Counted from the stretch's first letter, positions 1 to 10,005 are shown. The stretch: DNA of 64,000 nt from Danxiaibacter flavus (GCF_041060425.1 NZ_JAULBC010000001.1:806001-870000), one strand, 5' to 3'. Numbers and translations are program-made. The notes: generated by a model not told the origin, from the letters alone.

Positions 1-132
1 TCAAGGAATTATTTACAGGAGGTGAACTTCGATCATCCCAATGAAGATAACTTTCTCCTGGGCGACGCGGGCCAAACAAAAGCAACGCATTTTTCTATGG
101 GATTTATTTTGTCGTATATACATAATTTGTAG
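1..132 (+). CDS. C-terminal end of a probable outer-membrane beta-barrel protein (partial)
   Basis: An open frame runs from the window edge to a TAG at 130-132, giving the last 43 residues of a protein that begins outside. The tail ends in THFSMGFILSYIHNL, which alternates hydrophobic and polar residues like a closing transmembrane beta-strand, so an outer-membrane barrel is likely. The family cannot be fixed from this fragment. A short loop (NFDHPNEDNFLLGDAG) precedes the last strand. Confidence 0.5.
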   Translation, partial: SRNYLQEVNFDHPNEDNFLLGDAGQTKATHFSMGFILSYIHNL

Positions 133-136
133 GAGG

Positions 137-236
137 AGCTATCAGCTGTCAGCTATTAGCTATCAGCCGCGGGGGGCAGGTTTCAGGTTTCAGGTTTCAG
201 GTATAAGGCATGAGGCATGAGGTATGAGGTGTACGG
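137..236. repeat. Degenerate heptamer array, AGCTATC then AGGTTTC/AGGTATG words
   Basis: Four 7-nt units of the AGCTATC type (137-164) are followed, after a G-rich break, by eight consecutive 7-nt units of the AGGTTTC/AGGCATG/AGGTATG type (178-233). Units drift by one to three bases while the period stays at 7. No reading frame is involved. It begins 5 bp after the stop of the preceding gene. Confidence 0.85.
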
Positions 237-302
237 TAATGGCCTAAGGAATAACTCAAAGAGAATATGATTTGAGAATATCGTATCGGGAGTGTGAGTA
301 CC

Positions 303-400
303 CACATCGTACACCGTACACCGTACACCGTACATCACTTCACATCGTATATTTTTCTCAGACAGTTCATTTCGTACTTCTTACCTCGTACTTCGTACTT
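303..400. repeat. Heptamer arrays ACACCGT (303-331) and CGTACTT (373-400)
   Basis: Three exact ACACCGT units lie at 311-331, preceded by a related CACATCGT. CGTACTT-type units lie at 373-379, 380-386 (diverged), 387-393 and 394-400. The second array touches the stop codon of the minus-strand AsmA-like gene at 403. The DNA between the two arrays has no recognisable feature. Confidence 0.85.
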
Positions 401-402
401 GC

Positions 403-3400
403 TTAATCGTATTTTGGCAGCGAATACTCCTTCTGCTTTTTATTATACTGCTTAATATATTTTTTGCTGCTTTTTATTCCTACGCTCGACATAATTCCGT
501 GTAAAGTAGTTTTTATCCAATAGTTAAATACAAACTTCTCCTGGTCGCGTTCAAAATAGGCTACTGCGTATTTGTCATTTTTCTTGCGTAGGATGACGTT
601 GTTTGCAAGCCAGTTTTTTACGTTGAGCATCATGGTTGTTTTGGAGGTGTCGTTAGGATTTAAAAGTTTTACCTTGAGATCACTGTAATAAAAATTCATA
701 TGGCCTGCGGCTGCATATTTGTTGCCGGTAAAACGGGCAAACAATGTATCTGATTCACCATCGGAAACACGCACAGCAGCGAGAGGGGTGGTTATATTGC
801 TTAGCGGCAATAATTGTTTGGGAGATGCGTTTACGCTTAGCCTGAAATACGAAAGAGAATCATTGTAAGACTCCTGGTAGTGCATGTTCCTGATGCGCTT
901 GTCAAATAATTCAGCATTTGCAGAAATAGTCAGACTATCATTGCCATTATCTGTATTCCGGATGTTTGTTATTACAGCATTAATATTGGTGAGTGGAATA
1001 ATACCTTCTTTCTTTGTTGTTGCTGAAATCTCGTGTATGGTCACACTGCTTTGTTTTAACGTGAGTGAGTCGATTTGCATCGGGTAAGAGATGTTTTCGA
1101 TCAGCTTTGTGGGCATGGGCTTAACGGAGCCGTGGTTGAATGGAACGTTCTTGTCTCTGCTTGTTTCCAGTGCAATGCTATACAACGAAATATTGCGGAT
1201 GTTCAACAAGGAGTCTCCGTTATGCCTGTTGAATTTCACTCCTGCCATAGTTGCCGAATCGCCACGGATGGTCATATAATCAGCTTGCCATTGTGCGTTT
1301 TTAAAAGCTTCATCACGTGAAATATTTGGATGCATGCTAAACGTTCCGATACTTAGCTTTTCTGCTGCCGGATTCCATTTAATACTTGCGGCTTTTAGTG
1401 TTGATCCGGGTGTTTTGTAGTAGAAGCCTGTTTCATTAATGGTAGTTTTGGGTAGTAATTTTTCAAGTGTATTGTTCTGATAACGCTGTAGGGAAAAATC
1501 TTTGTCTTCAAAGCTTCCTGTCGCGTTATTTAGCGTAAGCCGGGAACCAGAACGGTTTTGAGAAATGTATATTCCGTTAAACCACCTGATAAACAACCCG
1601 GTATTCAATGTAAACGTGTTGCCCGGCTCTTTCACTATTTTCCCTTTGGTAAGTGTAATTGATCCAGTGGGAAGAGACAGGTACATATTTTTTTTGGTAA
1701 ATCGAAAATCATTAACAGTAAGTGCTGCTGTATCATACATGAAGCCGGCAGCTGATTCTTTTTGACTGTTGAACTGTCTTATATGGAAATTGACGTTGGC
1801 ATTTAAGGATGTAGTGTCATGTTCGTTTTGGGCAATATACCGGACGTTTGTATTGTTCAGCAGCATATGTTCTATCTTAATGTTTGCGGGAAACGCCGGC
1901 GTTTTGCTATGATCCGGGTTGTTTTCACTTCTTGTTAGCATGGTAAGGGAAGCTCCGTTTGTAGCAAATGAATGCAAACGAATATCAGACATGTCAGTGG
2001 AATGAATGCTGGTTCTTGTCTTCAGAAATGGAATATCCAATGACATAGAAGTACTATTCCTGTTTGTGTAAACTGAAGCTTCATGAATTGTCACTTCATC
2101 CTTGCTGTTTAAATTGATCCGTTTAATGATAGCCTGCAAACCCTTATTGTTAAGATGTATATTGTTGAGCTGACCTTCAGTGTTCCCCCAGTTGAAAAAT
2201 TGTTTTTGCGTATGAATATGATCCACGCACAAATTCTCTGCATTGAAATTCAGTGATAATTTTTGTGCAGAGTGTTTATAAAAAAGAAGATCATCTATAT
2301 CAAGCCTGGCGACGTTTATTGGCGGAAGGTATTTTGTGTCGCTGTTAACAGTTGGACTATTTTTGTCGGTTGTATTCACGGTCAATTGATGTACTTTCAA
2401 TGCATCGATTTGTATAATTCTGCGTTGCGCCCAAAGATCCCAGTCAAGTATCTCCCAATACACATTGTCTGCGTTTACAGAAATGCCGTTGTTAATGGTG
2501 AGTTGAGCATTGCCAATTGAATTGTGCCTTCTGAAACCATCAAATTGGTAGTTGTTCACCACCAGATTGATTTTGGGAGAATTTAGTTTAGCCTCCTTTA
2601 TCAAAAGCATCGGCAACGAGCGCTTGATATCTATCAGTGAATCGCTGGTTAAAAAGTGGTCAAGCAAAATATCTGCATTCAGGCCTTTAACTTGCAGATG
2701 CACGGGAGATTCTCCTGTTGAATTGTAACGTAAATTACCATTGATAACACGAAAATCTTTTACATTGATTAGCTCACGGAGTCCGTGCAACGTCTCATAA
2801 AATTTGTTAACTTTTCCTGATGAGTCCGCTGCTATTGTTGTAGAAGATTTACTTTTCTTCGTATATACTATAATTTCTGGTCTTGTAAGTTCTGCGCTAT
2901 CCGCCACCAGTTTCTTCCTGATCAGGTTTTCAATACTGATGTTTTTTAAATAAAGCAAAGGTGTATTGAACGTAAATCCTTTATCAGGATGGTTTTTTAA
3001 GGTTGGAGTAAACGATGCGTTCCGGAAAAAAATATCATTATTGTGGAGCGTAAATTCATCAATCGTCATTTGGAAAAGACTATCAGGTGTAACAAATGTT
3101 ATTTGTTTGAGGTTCAACTGAACACTGTCTGCACCTATTTCTTGACTGCTGTCTGGTGATAAGCCCAGGTTATACAACTTTAGATTTGTTCTTTGAGTTA
3201 TGTATGAACTTGCGCCCTGGTTGTTTGCGTTGAATATGATTTGACCTTCCTGAATATCAATATATTTAAAGTTCATTGACTTAAACAGTCTTTTTACGGA
3301 TTCTGTGATAGCAGCAGATGTGTCATGCACGCTTGTCTTTGGGGCATTCAGCCCAAGAACAGGTCTTATGCAAATGAGCGTATCAAGAATCAATTTTTCC

Positions 3401-4224
3401 TGTTCGTAAATAGCCGGCAGATGTTTTGATTTGAAGAAGAGTTTTTCTGCGCTGAATGTAAGCCCGTTGTTTGTTTCGTTGGGCAGAATGGTCAGCTTGG
3501 AGGAGTCTATTTCAAAATAACCGTTTTTCCCGGAGAAGTGCAGCTTCGAAAAGGCTACTTCATGATAACCGTCCGGCAACATCCAGTTTTGATCAGTGAG
3601 GGAAAGATCAATGTCCTCAGACGAAAGAACATAATTTGATGACTTCTCCTTTTTTGAAAAATTACGTATCAGCAGGTTGATGTGATTGCTAAAAAATGGA
3701 TGACTCTTGTGAAGGCTGCTATAGGCAAAGGTGCCGTTCTGTAAAGTGAATGATCTTACATTTAAGTGATTGATGACCCTGCCAAGTATATTAACAATTT
3801 CTGTTGTCTGAAAACTTACCTGTGTGTTCTTTTTAGTCTGCTCATGTGCATGTGTTCTCAATTCTGGTAAAATAATCGCGAGACTGTCTACTGAAACACG
3901 TTTATGAAATACAAGATCTTTCCATGAATTGATCGCAAGGTATATTCGCGGAATTTTTACGTCGTGGTGAGGATCTGTGTGTAAAGTGTCATGACACGAT
4001 AACACAGCATTGTTAACAACCAATGTCTTGTGCCAGAGAGATACATCAATATCAGAGGCGTTAAATGAATAATTCTTTTTGGATTCCCTGCTGACAACAA
4101 ACTGCACAATGTCTTTAAATCGATATACAATTATATAATATGCAATACCTCCAAGTATAAAGCGTGCGACGATCAAGACAAGGATTCTTTTCAGCCATTT
4201 TCTTTGGCGGGAGGAAATCTTCAT
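403..4224 (-). CDS. AsmA-like large membrane-anchored protein
   Basis: A 1273-residue protein with a basic N-terminus (MKISSRQRKWLKR) and one transmembrane segment at about residues 14-34, followed by a very long periplasmic region. The rest is rich in short alternating beta-strands such as 'LNIRNISLYSIALETS' and has no catalytic motif. This fits the AsmA/TamB/DUF748-type repeating beta-groove proteins that Bacteroidota encode at about 800-1700 residues and that are linked to lipid transport between envelope membranes. The family call rests on architecture, not on a decisive motif. It is monocistronic, ends in a heptamer array, and lies 98 bp downstream of the next minus-strand gene. Confidence 0.6.
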   Translation of the reverse strand: MKISSRQRKWLKRILVLIVARFILGGIAYYIIVYRFKDIVQFVVSRESKKNYSFNASDIDVSLWHKTLVVNNAVLSCHDTLHTDPHHDVKIPRIYLAINSWKDLVFHKRVSVDSLAIILPELRTHAHEQTKKNTQVSFQTTEIVNILGRVINHLNVRSFTLQNGTFAYSSLHKSHPFFSNHINLLIRNFSKKEKSSNYVLSSEDIDLSLTDQNWMLPDGYHEVAFSKLHFSGKNGYFEIDSSKLTILPNETNNGLTFSAEKLFFKSKHLPAIYEQEKLILDTLICIRPVLGLNAPKTSVHDTSAAITESVKRLFKSMNFKYIDIQEGQIIFNANNQGASSYITQRTNLKLYNLGLSPDSSQEIGADSVQLNLKQITFVTPDSLFQMTIDEFTLHNNDIFFRNASFTPTLKNHPDKGFTFNTPLLYLKNISIENLIRKKLVADSAELTRPEIIVYTKKSKSSTTIAADSSGKVNKFYETLHGLRELINVKDFRVINGNLRYNSTGESPVHLQVKGLNADILLDHFLTSDSLIDIKRSLPMLLIKEAKLNSPKINLVVNNYQFDGFRRHNSIGNAQLTINNGISVNADNVYWEILDWDLWAQRRIIQIDALKVHQLTVNTTDKNSPTVNSDTKYLPPINVARLDIDDLLFYKHSAQKLSLNFNAENLCVDHIHTQKQFFNWGNTEGQLNNIHLNNKGLQAIIKRINLNSKDEVTIHEASVYTNRNSTSMSLDIPFLKTRTSIHSTDMSDIRLHSFATNGASLTMLTRSENNPDHSKTPAFPANIKIEHMLLNNTNVRYIAQNEHDTTSLNANVNFHIRQFNSQKESAAGFMYDTAALTVNDFRFTKKNMYLSLPTGSITLTKGKIVKEPGNTFTLNTGLFIRWFNGIYISQNRSGSRLTLNNATGSFEDKDFSLQRYQNNTLEKLLPKTTINETGFYYKTPGSTLKAASIKWNPAAEKLSIGTFSMHPNISRDEAFKNAQWQADYMTIRGDSATMAGVKFNRHNGDSLLNIRNISLYSIALETSRDKNVPFNHGSVKPMPTKLIENISYPMQIDSLTLKQSSVTIHEISATTKKEGIIPLTNINAVITNIRNTDNGNDSLTISANAELFDKRIRNMHYQESYNDSLSYFRLSVNASPKQLLPLSNITTPLAAVRVSDGESDTLFARFTGNKYAAAGHMNFYYSDLKVKLLNPNDTSKTTMMLNVKNWLANNVILRKKNDKYAVAYFERDQEKFVFNYWIKTTLHGIMSSVGIKSSKKYIKQYNKKQKEYSLPKYD

Positions 4225-4322
4225 ATTGTAAAAGATATACCTGCAATGAATTATCCCTTACAATATACGGTCGGAACTGTTAAAATAAAATACTGTATTT
4301 ACTTTTCCATTGTTTGTTTTGG

Positions 4323-5687
4323 TTACTTCTTTCCTGGTGTTAGAGGTGTAACTTTGTTGACAATGTCAAGGGAATAAAGATAGCCGTCTGCACTGCCAAA
4401 ATAGATAGTTGAGTCTCTTATAACCGGAGAAGAAACGATCGGTCCCAGCGTATAAAATTCATCCATTACTTTTTTGTTCGGGGCGTAAAAAGACAGATCC
4501 GCGTTTTGGGCTTTATACATAAAATTAAGTGTGTCATTCTTTAGAACGGTACCAGCTTTATGTAGCCTGGCACTTGTGTTGAATTCTGCTGCACGTGCCG
4601 TTGTGTCTGCCAAACTCAATCCGTAAAATTTGCCCGTAAAATCTCCGAAGAATGCTGTGTTGCCAGCAATAACGGGTGATGAATAAACATATCCGCAGGT
4701 TTTGAATTTCCTCTTTTCCTGGCCTGTCCTGGCATCCAATGCCAGCATAAGGAAAGTGTCAGACGTGCCGACATATATCACGCCATCTTGCGCCGCAGCT
4801 GTGCTTAATATCCAGGAACCATCGGCCGGATATTTCCATACTACTTCTCCTGATGTTGCGTTTAAGGCGTAGAAGAAAGCGTCTCTTGCGCCAAAATAGA
4901 TCAGGTCATTATAAACAGTTGCGGATGCCTGTATACCGCTCATCGGCATCTTGTCGCCGGTTTTAAATTTCCATTTTGCTTTTCCGGAGCTTGCATCTAT
5001 CGCATACATATAGGTATCCCAGCTTCCAATATAGATCGTGTTTTTGTATAACAGTGGAGATGTGTGTATTACGCCGTTGGTTGCAAATTTCCATTTTAAT
5101 GTGCCGTCTTTTGCGTTAACAGCATATACATTTCCGTCGCTGCTTCCAAAATAAATTGTTTCATTCTGAACGTTATTGTCAGATAACGGTGATGAAATAA
5201 AAAAGTCCCAGAGATCCTCTGTATAAAGGTCATCAGGCTTAAGGCCAAAATATCCTTTTCCGCCAATCCATTTTTCTCCGCCTGTTTTAAACTTCCATTT
5301 CATTTTTCCGGAAGTAATATCTACTGCATAAAAATTGCCATCAAAGCTTCCGAAATATACGGTTCCATTAGATACCGCAGGTGATGAATGGACAGCTCCG
5401 CCTGTTTTGAATTTCCATTTTAGCTGTCCTGTTTCTTGAACGGCGTAGAGGTTCCCGTCTTCACTCCCAATAAAAATGCAGTCTTTGTAGATGGCAGGTG
5501 AAGAGAATATTCTTCCGCCTGTTTTGAATTTCCAATGTTCTGTAAATCCAATTGCGGAAGCCGGGTTAAAGTGGCCAATACTTCTGTTTTTGTCCTGAAA
5601 CATAGAGGTGGTAACCGTTGTGCCTTGCTGTGCCTGGGCTGCGATTGACAAGGTTACCGCTGCTGCCAGCAGTACGTTTTTCTTCAT
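4323..5687 (-). CDS. Exported PQQ-type beta-propeller repeat protein
   Basis: 454 residues with a signal peptide (MKKNVLLAAAVTLSIAAQAQ). At least six copies of a WKFKTGG-like tryptophan-docking motif alternate with 'SSPAVSNGTVYFGSFDGNFYAVD'-like strands, which is the signature of PQQ-like (BamB/quinoprotein) seven- or eight-bladed propellers. It lacks a lipobox, so it is probably soluble in the periplasm or secreted rather than a BamB lipoprotein. Such proteins act as scaffolds or, with bound PQQ, as dehydrogenases; no catalytic Asp/Ca site is obvious. It lies 40 bp downstream of the DUF1349 gene on the same strand, so the two are probably co-transcribed. Confidence 0.8.
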   Translation of the reverse strand: MKKNVLLAAAVTLSIAAQAQQGTTVTTSMFQDKNRSIGHFNPASAIGFTEHWKFKTGGRIFSSPAIYKDCIFIGSEDGNLYAVQETGQLKWKFKTGGAVHSSPAVSNGTVYFGSFDGNFYAVDITSGKMKWKFKTGGEKWIGGKGYFGLKPDDLYTEDLWDFFISSPLSDNNVQNETIYFGSSDGNVYAVNAKDGTLKWKFATNGVIHTSPLLYKNTIYIGSWDTYMYAIDASSGKAKWKFKTGDKMPMSGIQASATVYNDLIYFGARDAFFYALNATSGEVVWKYPADGSWILSTAAAQDGVIYVGTSDTFLMLALDARTGQEKRKFKTCGYVYSSPVIAGNTAFFGDFTGKFYGLSLADTTARAAEFNTSARLHKAGTVLKNDTLNFMYKAQNADLSFYAPNKKVMDEFYTLGPIVSSPVIRDSTIYFGSADGYLYSLDIVNKVTPLTPGKK

Positions 5688-5727
5688 GGCGGTTTGATTA
5701 GTTTAAAGGGAACGTTGACAGGAAATT

Positions 5728-6396
5728 TTATTCGCCGGTGAAATAGTTTGTAAAGCCGTGTAGTTTATAGGATATGTCTGCAAATTCAACCGTGCACTGT
5801 GGTCCTTTTGGTGATTGGGCATAAAAGCCCAGTCGCATATTCGTTTTGTCGTATGCAAACGTTCTTAAAATATTCCATTGTTTTCCGTCTGCTGAGTAAT
5901 AAAAACAAAAAACGTTTCCGGCTGTAGCTGCCTTAATATAGACCTGCCTGGTTGTAAGTGCAGCATGGTAACTGTCGTCTGTAATTTTATTTTTAATCAC
6001 AGAAGAGCTTACATGAATGGTTCGCTCGTCGCTTCGCTCAAACAAGAGTTTTGCCCAGTTAGATGAATCGCTGTAGATGATGATGGCGCCTGCATCGTAA
6101 ACACTGTCAAACGTTGTAGACAGGCGGGCTGAGAAAATGAAATTGGAATCGGGTGTGAAGAGCAATTTTGGTGCGTTATTAATATAATAACTTCCGTCAA
6201 GGGCTACATACTGATCCGTTTTGGCCTGTGCGACAATTTTAATACTGTTGCCGGACGTTACAGTGAAGCTTTTTGGACTATTGATCCATGTAAATGCATG
6301 CGGAACGGCGGATAACTTAACATCTTTTTGTTGCTGTGCAAAACTGAAATAATGTGCCGATAAAAAAATCAAAGTAGTAAGCAATGCAGGTTTCAT
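5728..6396 (-). CDS. Exported DUF1349 (concanavalin-like) protein
   Basis: 222 residues: a signal peptide (ending near SFAQQQ) and one beta-sandwich domain. The motifs 'DAGAIIIYSDSSNWAKLLFE' and 'FYYSADGKQWNILRTF' are typical of DUF1349, a concanavalin-A-like fold related to the C-terminal domain of GH43 xylosidases. The family usually binds or processes carbohydrate, but the substrate here is unknown. It is the first gene of a two-gene minus-strand unit with the propeller protein. A -7 promoter box lies about 50 nt upstream. Confidence 0.75.
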   Translation of the reverse strand: MKPALLTTLIFLSAHYFSFAQQQKDVKLSAVPHAFTWINSPKSFTVTSGNSIKIVAQAKTDQYVALDGSYYINNAPKLLFTPDSNFIFSARLSTTFDSVYDAGAIIIYSDSSNWAKLLFERSDERTIHVSSSVIKNKITDDSYHAALTTRQVYIKAATAGNVFCFYYSADGKQWNILRTFAYDKTNMRLGFYAQSPKGPQCTVEFADISYKLHGFTNYFTGE

Positions 6397-6750
6397 GTTG
6401 ATTTTTAGTTTGCCCCGTCAGGTTTGTTAGTAATGGTATAGTATTCAAACTTACTGCAAACAATATTTTATGCTATTAAAAAATGATTAGAGGCAAATAA
6501 AACATGCAGTTGGTAACGTCAATCCTCAATTCATCAGCGGTTTTCCGCAATTCAACAGAAAAGTATCCTGTTTGTGAAATTTCACATTCCACAAGGGTTG
6601 CAGGCTGTGTTTCTTTGCATTCATAAATATCAACTATGCATGGTTGGTATAGGTTATCAACCCAATCCCTGCTTTAAGGCAGCGTAAATTCCATGTTCTG
6701 TCCCGTGTAAACCGCTAAACCCGATTAAGTATTTTTAACGTAATGTAAAA
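6397..6750. other. 354-bp divergent intergenic region
   Basis: This gap separates the minus-strand DUF1349 gene from the plus-strand M14 peptidase gene and must contain promoters for both. Only the minus-strand -7 box at 6446-6453 is clear. I see no tandem array, RNA gene or ORF in it. It is one of the few large gaps in the window free of heptamer repeats. Confidence 0.5.
6446..6453 (-). promoter_or_regulatory. Candidate -7 box TAAGTTTG for the DUF1349 gene
   Basis: The minus strand reads TAAGTTTG, an exact match to the Bacteroidota -7 consensus TAnnTTTG, about 50 nt before the start codon at 6396. The -33 position is T-rich but lacks a clean TTTG. Confidence 0.4.
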
Positions 6751-7788
6751 ATGAAACCCTTCCCTTATCTAACGGTAATCGTTATTGCTGTCTGCTTATT
6801 TTTTGCATCCGCTACCTATGCAAATGACAGCCTGAGCAGTTTTAATAATTATAAAATTGCTTTCGTTGAAAAGGCGCTGGCGCACAAAACAACGCTTGGT
6901 ATCAGCAAAAACGGCAAAGCTATTGAAGGCTTTTACTTTCCCGGAAAAACAGGTAAAAAAGCGCTTGTAATAGCAGGTGTGCATGGCTCGGAATTGTCCG
7001 GTATTGAAGTTGCAAGACAACTGGTAAACGAACTGATGCAAGACACCGTCCGGGACTATAGCACGCTCGTTATTCCCTGCTTGTTTGTAGATAATGCGCT
7101 CATGGCTATGGGAGCACCTGCGCAAATTGGCAGCGTAAAAAATCTAGGGCGTTATACCGCTTCCGGTGCGGTTGATCCAAACAGGCAAATGCCTTCTCCG
7201 GGAAAAGCCTACAACCCTGCAACGGGGCTGGATCATTTGCATCGTTCAATTGAGAAGGAGAATGGATTGTTGTTGCAGATTATCGCTGCATTCAAACCTG
7301 ACCGCATAGTTAGCATTCATGCTATCAGAGATACATCACGGGCCGGCATTTATGCAGATCCCCGTACTGATGCAAGGGGTTATGCACTTGGCTTTGAAAG
7401 AGACAGTACACTGGCTATAAAAATGGCCGCCCATATTTCTGCAAACGGGGGAGTAGTTCCCGGGAACTTGTTAACGCTACGGACCAATGCAAAATATCCG
7501 AGTGATCCTGCCATTGCGAATGCCGGTGAAAAGCAACCACGGGCGTCCTGCGGATCATCGCTTCCGGGGAATGTTGGCTGCGGCATTTCTTTAGGTACAT
7601 GGGCAACTACCGCAGTTGTGGACGATGATGATCCAACCAATAACAGGGATGCGATAACGCTTATCACAATGGAATTCCCGGGCTCAAAACGTACTGTTGA
7701 TTACGACATAGCTGCTGATGTCGAAGCTTGCAAAAAGAATGTACACGCTTATGCGGGATGCATAAAAGAGGTGTTTTTGAAAAATTAG
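6751..7788 (+). CDS. Secreted M14-family zinc carboxypeptidase or amidase
   Basis: 345 residues with a signal peptide (about residues 1-24). The M14 zinc site is visible: His78 and Glu81 in 'GVHGSELSG' and His190 in 'IVSIHAIRD'. Glu308 in 'ITMEFPGS' fits the catalytic glutamate. The Arg/Asn substrate motif is 'VDPNRQMPS'. M14 enzymes of this short type trim peptides, cell-wall peptides or acyl amino acids, and the sequence does not distinguish these. It stands alone between divergent and convergent neighbours. Confidence 0.75.
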   Translation: MKPFPYLTVIVIAVCLFFASATYANDSLSSFNNYKIAFVEKALAHKTTLGISKNGKAIEGFYFPGKTGKKALVIAGVHGSELSGIEVARQLVNELMQDTVRDYSTLVIPCLFVDNALMAMGAPAQIGSVKNLGRYTASGAVDPNRQMPSPGKAYNPATGLDHLHRSIEKENGLLLQIIAAFKPDRIVSIHAIRDTSRAGIYADPRTDARGYALGFERDSTLAIKMAAHISANGGVVPGNLLTLRTNAKYPSDPAIANAGEKQPRASCGSSLPGNVGCGISLGTWATTAVVDDDDPTNNRDAITLITMEFPGSKRTVDYDIAADVEACKKNVHAYAGCIKEVFLKN

Positions 7789-7896
7789 ATTTGTTTGAAA
7801 GAATGGCTTTTTTAAATTTGAAAAATACAGTTACACATAGCTGCCCGGAGGCGGCACAGAGAATAGGCCCCGGGCCCAACAGACATTCAGCGATGC

Positions 7897-9489
7897 TTAT
7901 AGGTCCAGGCCGCACTGAGTCATAAAATCATTGCAGAACACTTTTCTTGTTTGTTCGTCCAGCAATTGTTTTCTGCACTGCAGCCATTTATTAACGTTGG
8001 CTTCTCCATACATATTTTTGAGCCGTTGCGGGGTAAGATTAAAATTGATCTTGCCCCAATGGAGGGTATAGGGAATGTTCAGCTCTTCAAGCCTGTCCCA
8101 TACTTTCTGGAAGAAGTCGCGGGTTACTTTTGCCTCAACTCCATCCAATTCCAGCACACAGGTTGACGGGTATCTTGTAAAGCCGAGCAGCGCATTTGTT
8201 CCTTTTACAAAACGCAAAGCCAAAGCGCCGGGGAAAGGTGTTTCTTTATTTACGTCAATAATAACGTCAATTACTTTTGATGCATCGGCCCTGTTTACCG
8301 CAATAGCTCCGCTGGCTGCTTTGCCGCGGAATTTTGTATTGCTGAATGTTTCCCCCAAAGTACCAAATGCCGGCGGTACGGCTTTAAAAGCGAGTGGCAT
8401 TAGCTTGTTTACGAGAGGAGGAACCAACAAAGTTGAGATGGTAGATCCCAGGGTGTCAAGTATTGTCTGCACAAGACCAAGTGTTGTTTCGCCGTAAGTG
8501 TGTCCTTCGGAATCTCTTACACGCCTGGGGTAATCTTTTGTGTAAGGCATCTTGTACAGAACTTTAAAGAATACGCCTTTGGCTGCATTCCCGGGCTCAA
8601 AATTGTGCGGGTTTAATAGTACTTCAAAATGGTATAACGATTTGTCCGGTCCGTCAACGGGGTATGGCAGTAGTGTACTTATTCCGTCGAAGATAGTATT
8701 GTTAATGGCATTTACCAGCGCATCGTTGTAAGTGATCTGATCGCTTCTTCTTTCTTCCAACAAAAAAAGCGGTTCTGTCTCTATCAATACACCATGAATA
8801 AAACCGAAGCTGCCAAAACTAACAACAGCAGAATTAAACATGTCATCATCACTTATTTTTTCCGCGCCAAGCCATTTAATGAATTCGTCGGAAGCAACGG
8901 GGTTGGATTGGCGCTGAAGGAATACATGCTTGTCGGGGCCGCTAATTATATGCAAGCCAACAATTGTATCATGCACAGCGCCCACGCGATATGCTGAGCC
9001 ATGTGTTCCGGTAGATGTAGCTCCTGCCAGGGATTGCATGTTGCTGGCGCCCGAAGCTTTGGGTGATCGGCCACGTTGCTGAAGGATGTCTTCCAGTTGC
9101 ATAACGCTCATGCCGCACTGCACAAAAAAGAGATCATCGCTGTGTTTACCACTCTGCAAATATTCAGGTGCTACGAAGGAATTATTTAACGCAAAGGAAA
9201 GCCGGAGTGACTTCGTATCTACTACGCCACCGGGACAAACAGCTACTTCCGAAAATGACCATCCGTTACCCATGGCGCGCATGGACAGATTATTATCAAT
9301 GGCATATTTCACCAGCCACATAAAATTGGAGGTAGTGGCTTTATATTGTTCTTCTTCGTCTGTAATGGATGAAGGAAGCACCAGTTTAAAAGATGCGTCT
9401 TTTTGAAATTTGCACGTAAAGTTTTCGTGTCCATTGGTCCACTCGTCAATTTCCCAAAGTTGAATTCCTTCCGGATAGGTTAGTGCCAT
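7897..9489 (-). CDS. FAD-linked oxidase of the sugar-lactone (ALO) family
   Basis: 530 residues. An N-terminal FAD-binding PCMH-type domain shows 'GNGWSFSEVAVCPGGVVDT' and the flavin-contact motif GATSTGTHGS. The C-terminus carries 'YTLHWGKIN', the HWGK signature of the D-arabinono-1,4-lactone/L-gulono-lactone oxidase family. No signal peptide or transmembrane segment is apparent. The family oxidises aldono-lactones or alditols to ascorbate-like products; this protein is longer than typical ALO (about 430-480 residues) owing to a middle insertion around residues 330-400. The substrate is unknown. Confidence 0.75.
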   Translation of the reverse strand: MALTYPEGIQLWEIDEWTNGHENFTCKFQKDASFKLVLPSSITDEEEQYKATTSNFMWLVKYAIDNNLSMRAMGNGWSFSEVAVCPGGVVDTKSLRLSFALNNSFVAPEYLQSGKHSDDLFFVQCGMSVMQLEDILQQRGRSPKASGASNMQSLAGATSTGTHGSAYRVGAVHDTIVGLHIISGPDKHVFLQRQSNPVASDEFIKWLGAEKISDDDMFNSAVVSFGSFGFIHGVLIETEPLFLLEERRSDQITYNDALVNAINNTIFDGISTLLPYPVDGPDKSLYHFEVLLNPHNFEPGNAAKGVFFKVLYKMPYTKDYPRRVRDSEGHTYGETTLGLVQTILDTLGSTISTLLVPPLVNKLMPLAFKAVPPAFGTLGETFSNTKFRGKAASGAIAVNRADASKVIDVIIDVNKETPFPGALALRFVKGTNALLGFTRYPSTCVLELDGVEAKVTRDFFQKVWDRLEELNIPYTLHWGKINFNLTPQRLKNMYGEANVNKWLQCRKQLLDEQTRKVFCNDFMTQCGLDL

Positions 9490-9566
9490 AGGTCAAACAT
9501 TTTACATTGAGAATATGATTTCAATCAACAGAAGTTTTCATCTGCAATTTCTGGTTTCTCTCCATG

Positions 9567-9914
9567 TTAGTTTGTCCCGAGAATTTTTGTCTTTGGCTCA
9601 GGCGGAGCACAGCACCATTCAACTTTTTGTGGTATTACAATGCCAAGTGTTGCTACCGTAATCAATGCATAACCAAAATTATTCTTGACAGTCACGCCAT
9701 TCAAATGGTTAAAAGAAGCATCACATTTGGGATCAACATCTTTTGGCTGTACCAGTCCCCAGGCAAACGACCATGTAGTTTTGCTATACGCCGGATTGTT
9801 GGCAACTGTATTGCAATCATATTTGGTAACAACATGCGTGGTACTGCAACTATATAATAAAACGATAATGACAAACAAGCTTGCAGTTTTCGACAAACGA
9901 TCGGAGTATTTCAT
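9567..9914 (-). CDS. Bor/Iss-like lipoprotein
   Basis: 115 residues with a lipoprotein signal (lipobox 'LLYSC', Cys23). The mature part has the Bor-type order: an early 'WSFAWGLVQPKDVDPKCD', then 'GVTVKNNFGYALITVATLGI', then 'PQKVEWCC'. This matches the lambda Bor/Iss pattern of a glycine-bearing N-part, a central Cys and a TLGIYTPxE-like tail with Cys. Bor/Iss proteins are outer-membrane lipoproteins linked to serum resistance in enterobacteria; the role here is unknown. It lies 77 bp upstream of the ALO-type oxidase on the same strand. Confidence 0.6.
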   Translation of the reverse strand: MKYSDRLSKTASLFVIIVLLYSCSTTHVVTKYDCNTVANNPAYSKTTWSFAWGLVQPKDVDPKCDASFNHLNGVTVKNNFGYALITVATLGIVIPQKVEWCCAPPEPKTKILGTN

Positions 9915-10005
9915 TGTCTAAGGTTTTGAGGAGTATAAAAAGGAAAGCCATAATAAAAATAGAAAAAAGCGTGGTGGATTGCAATGGGGAAAAACACAGG
10001 GAGAT

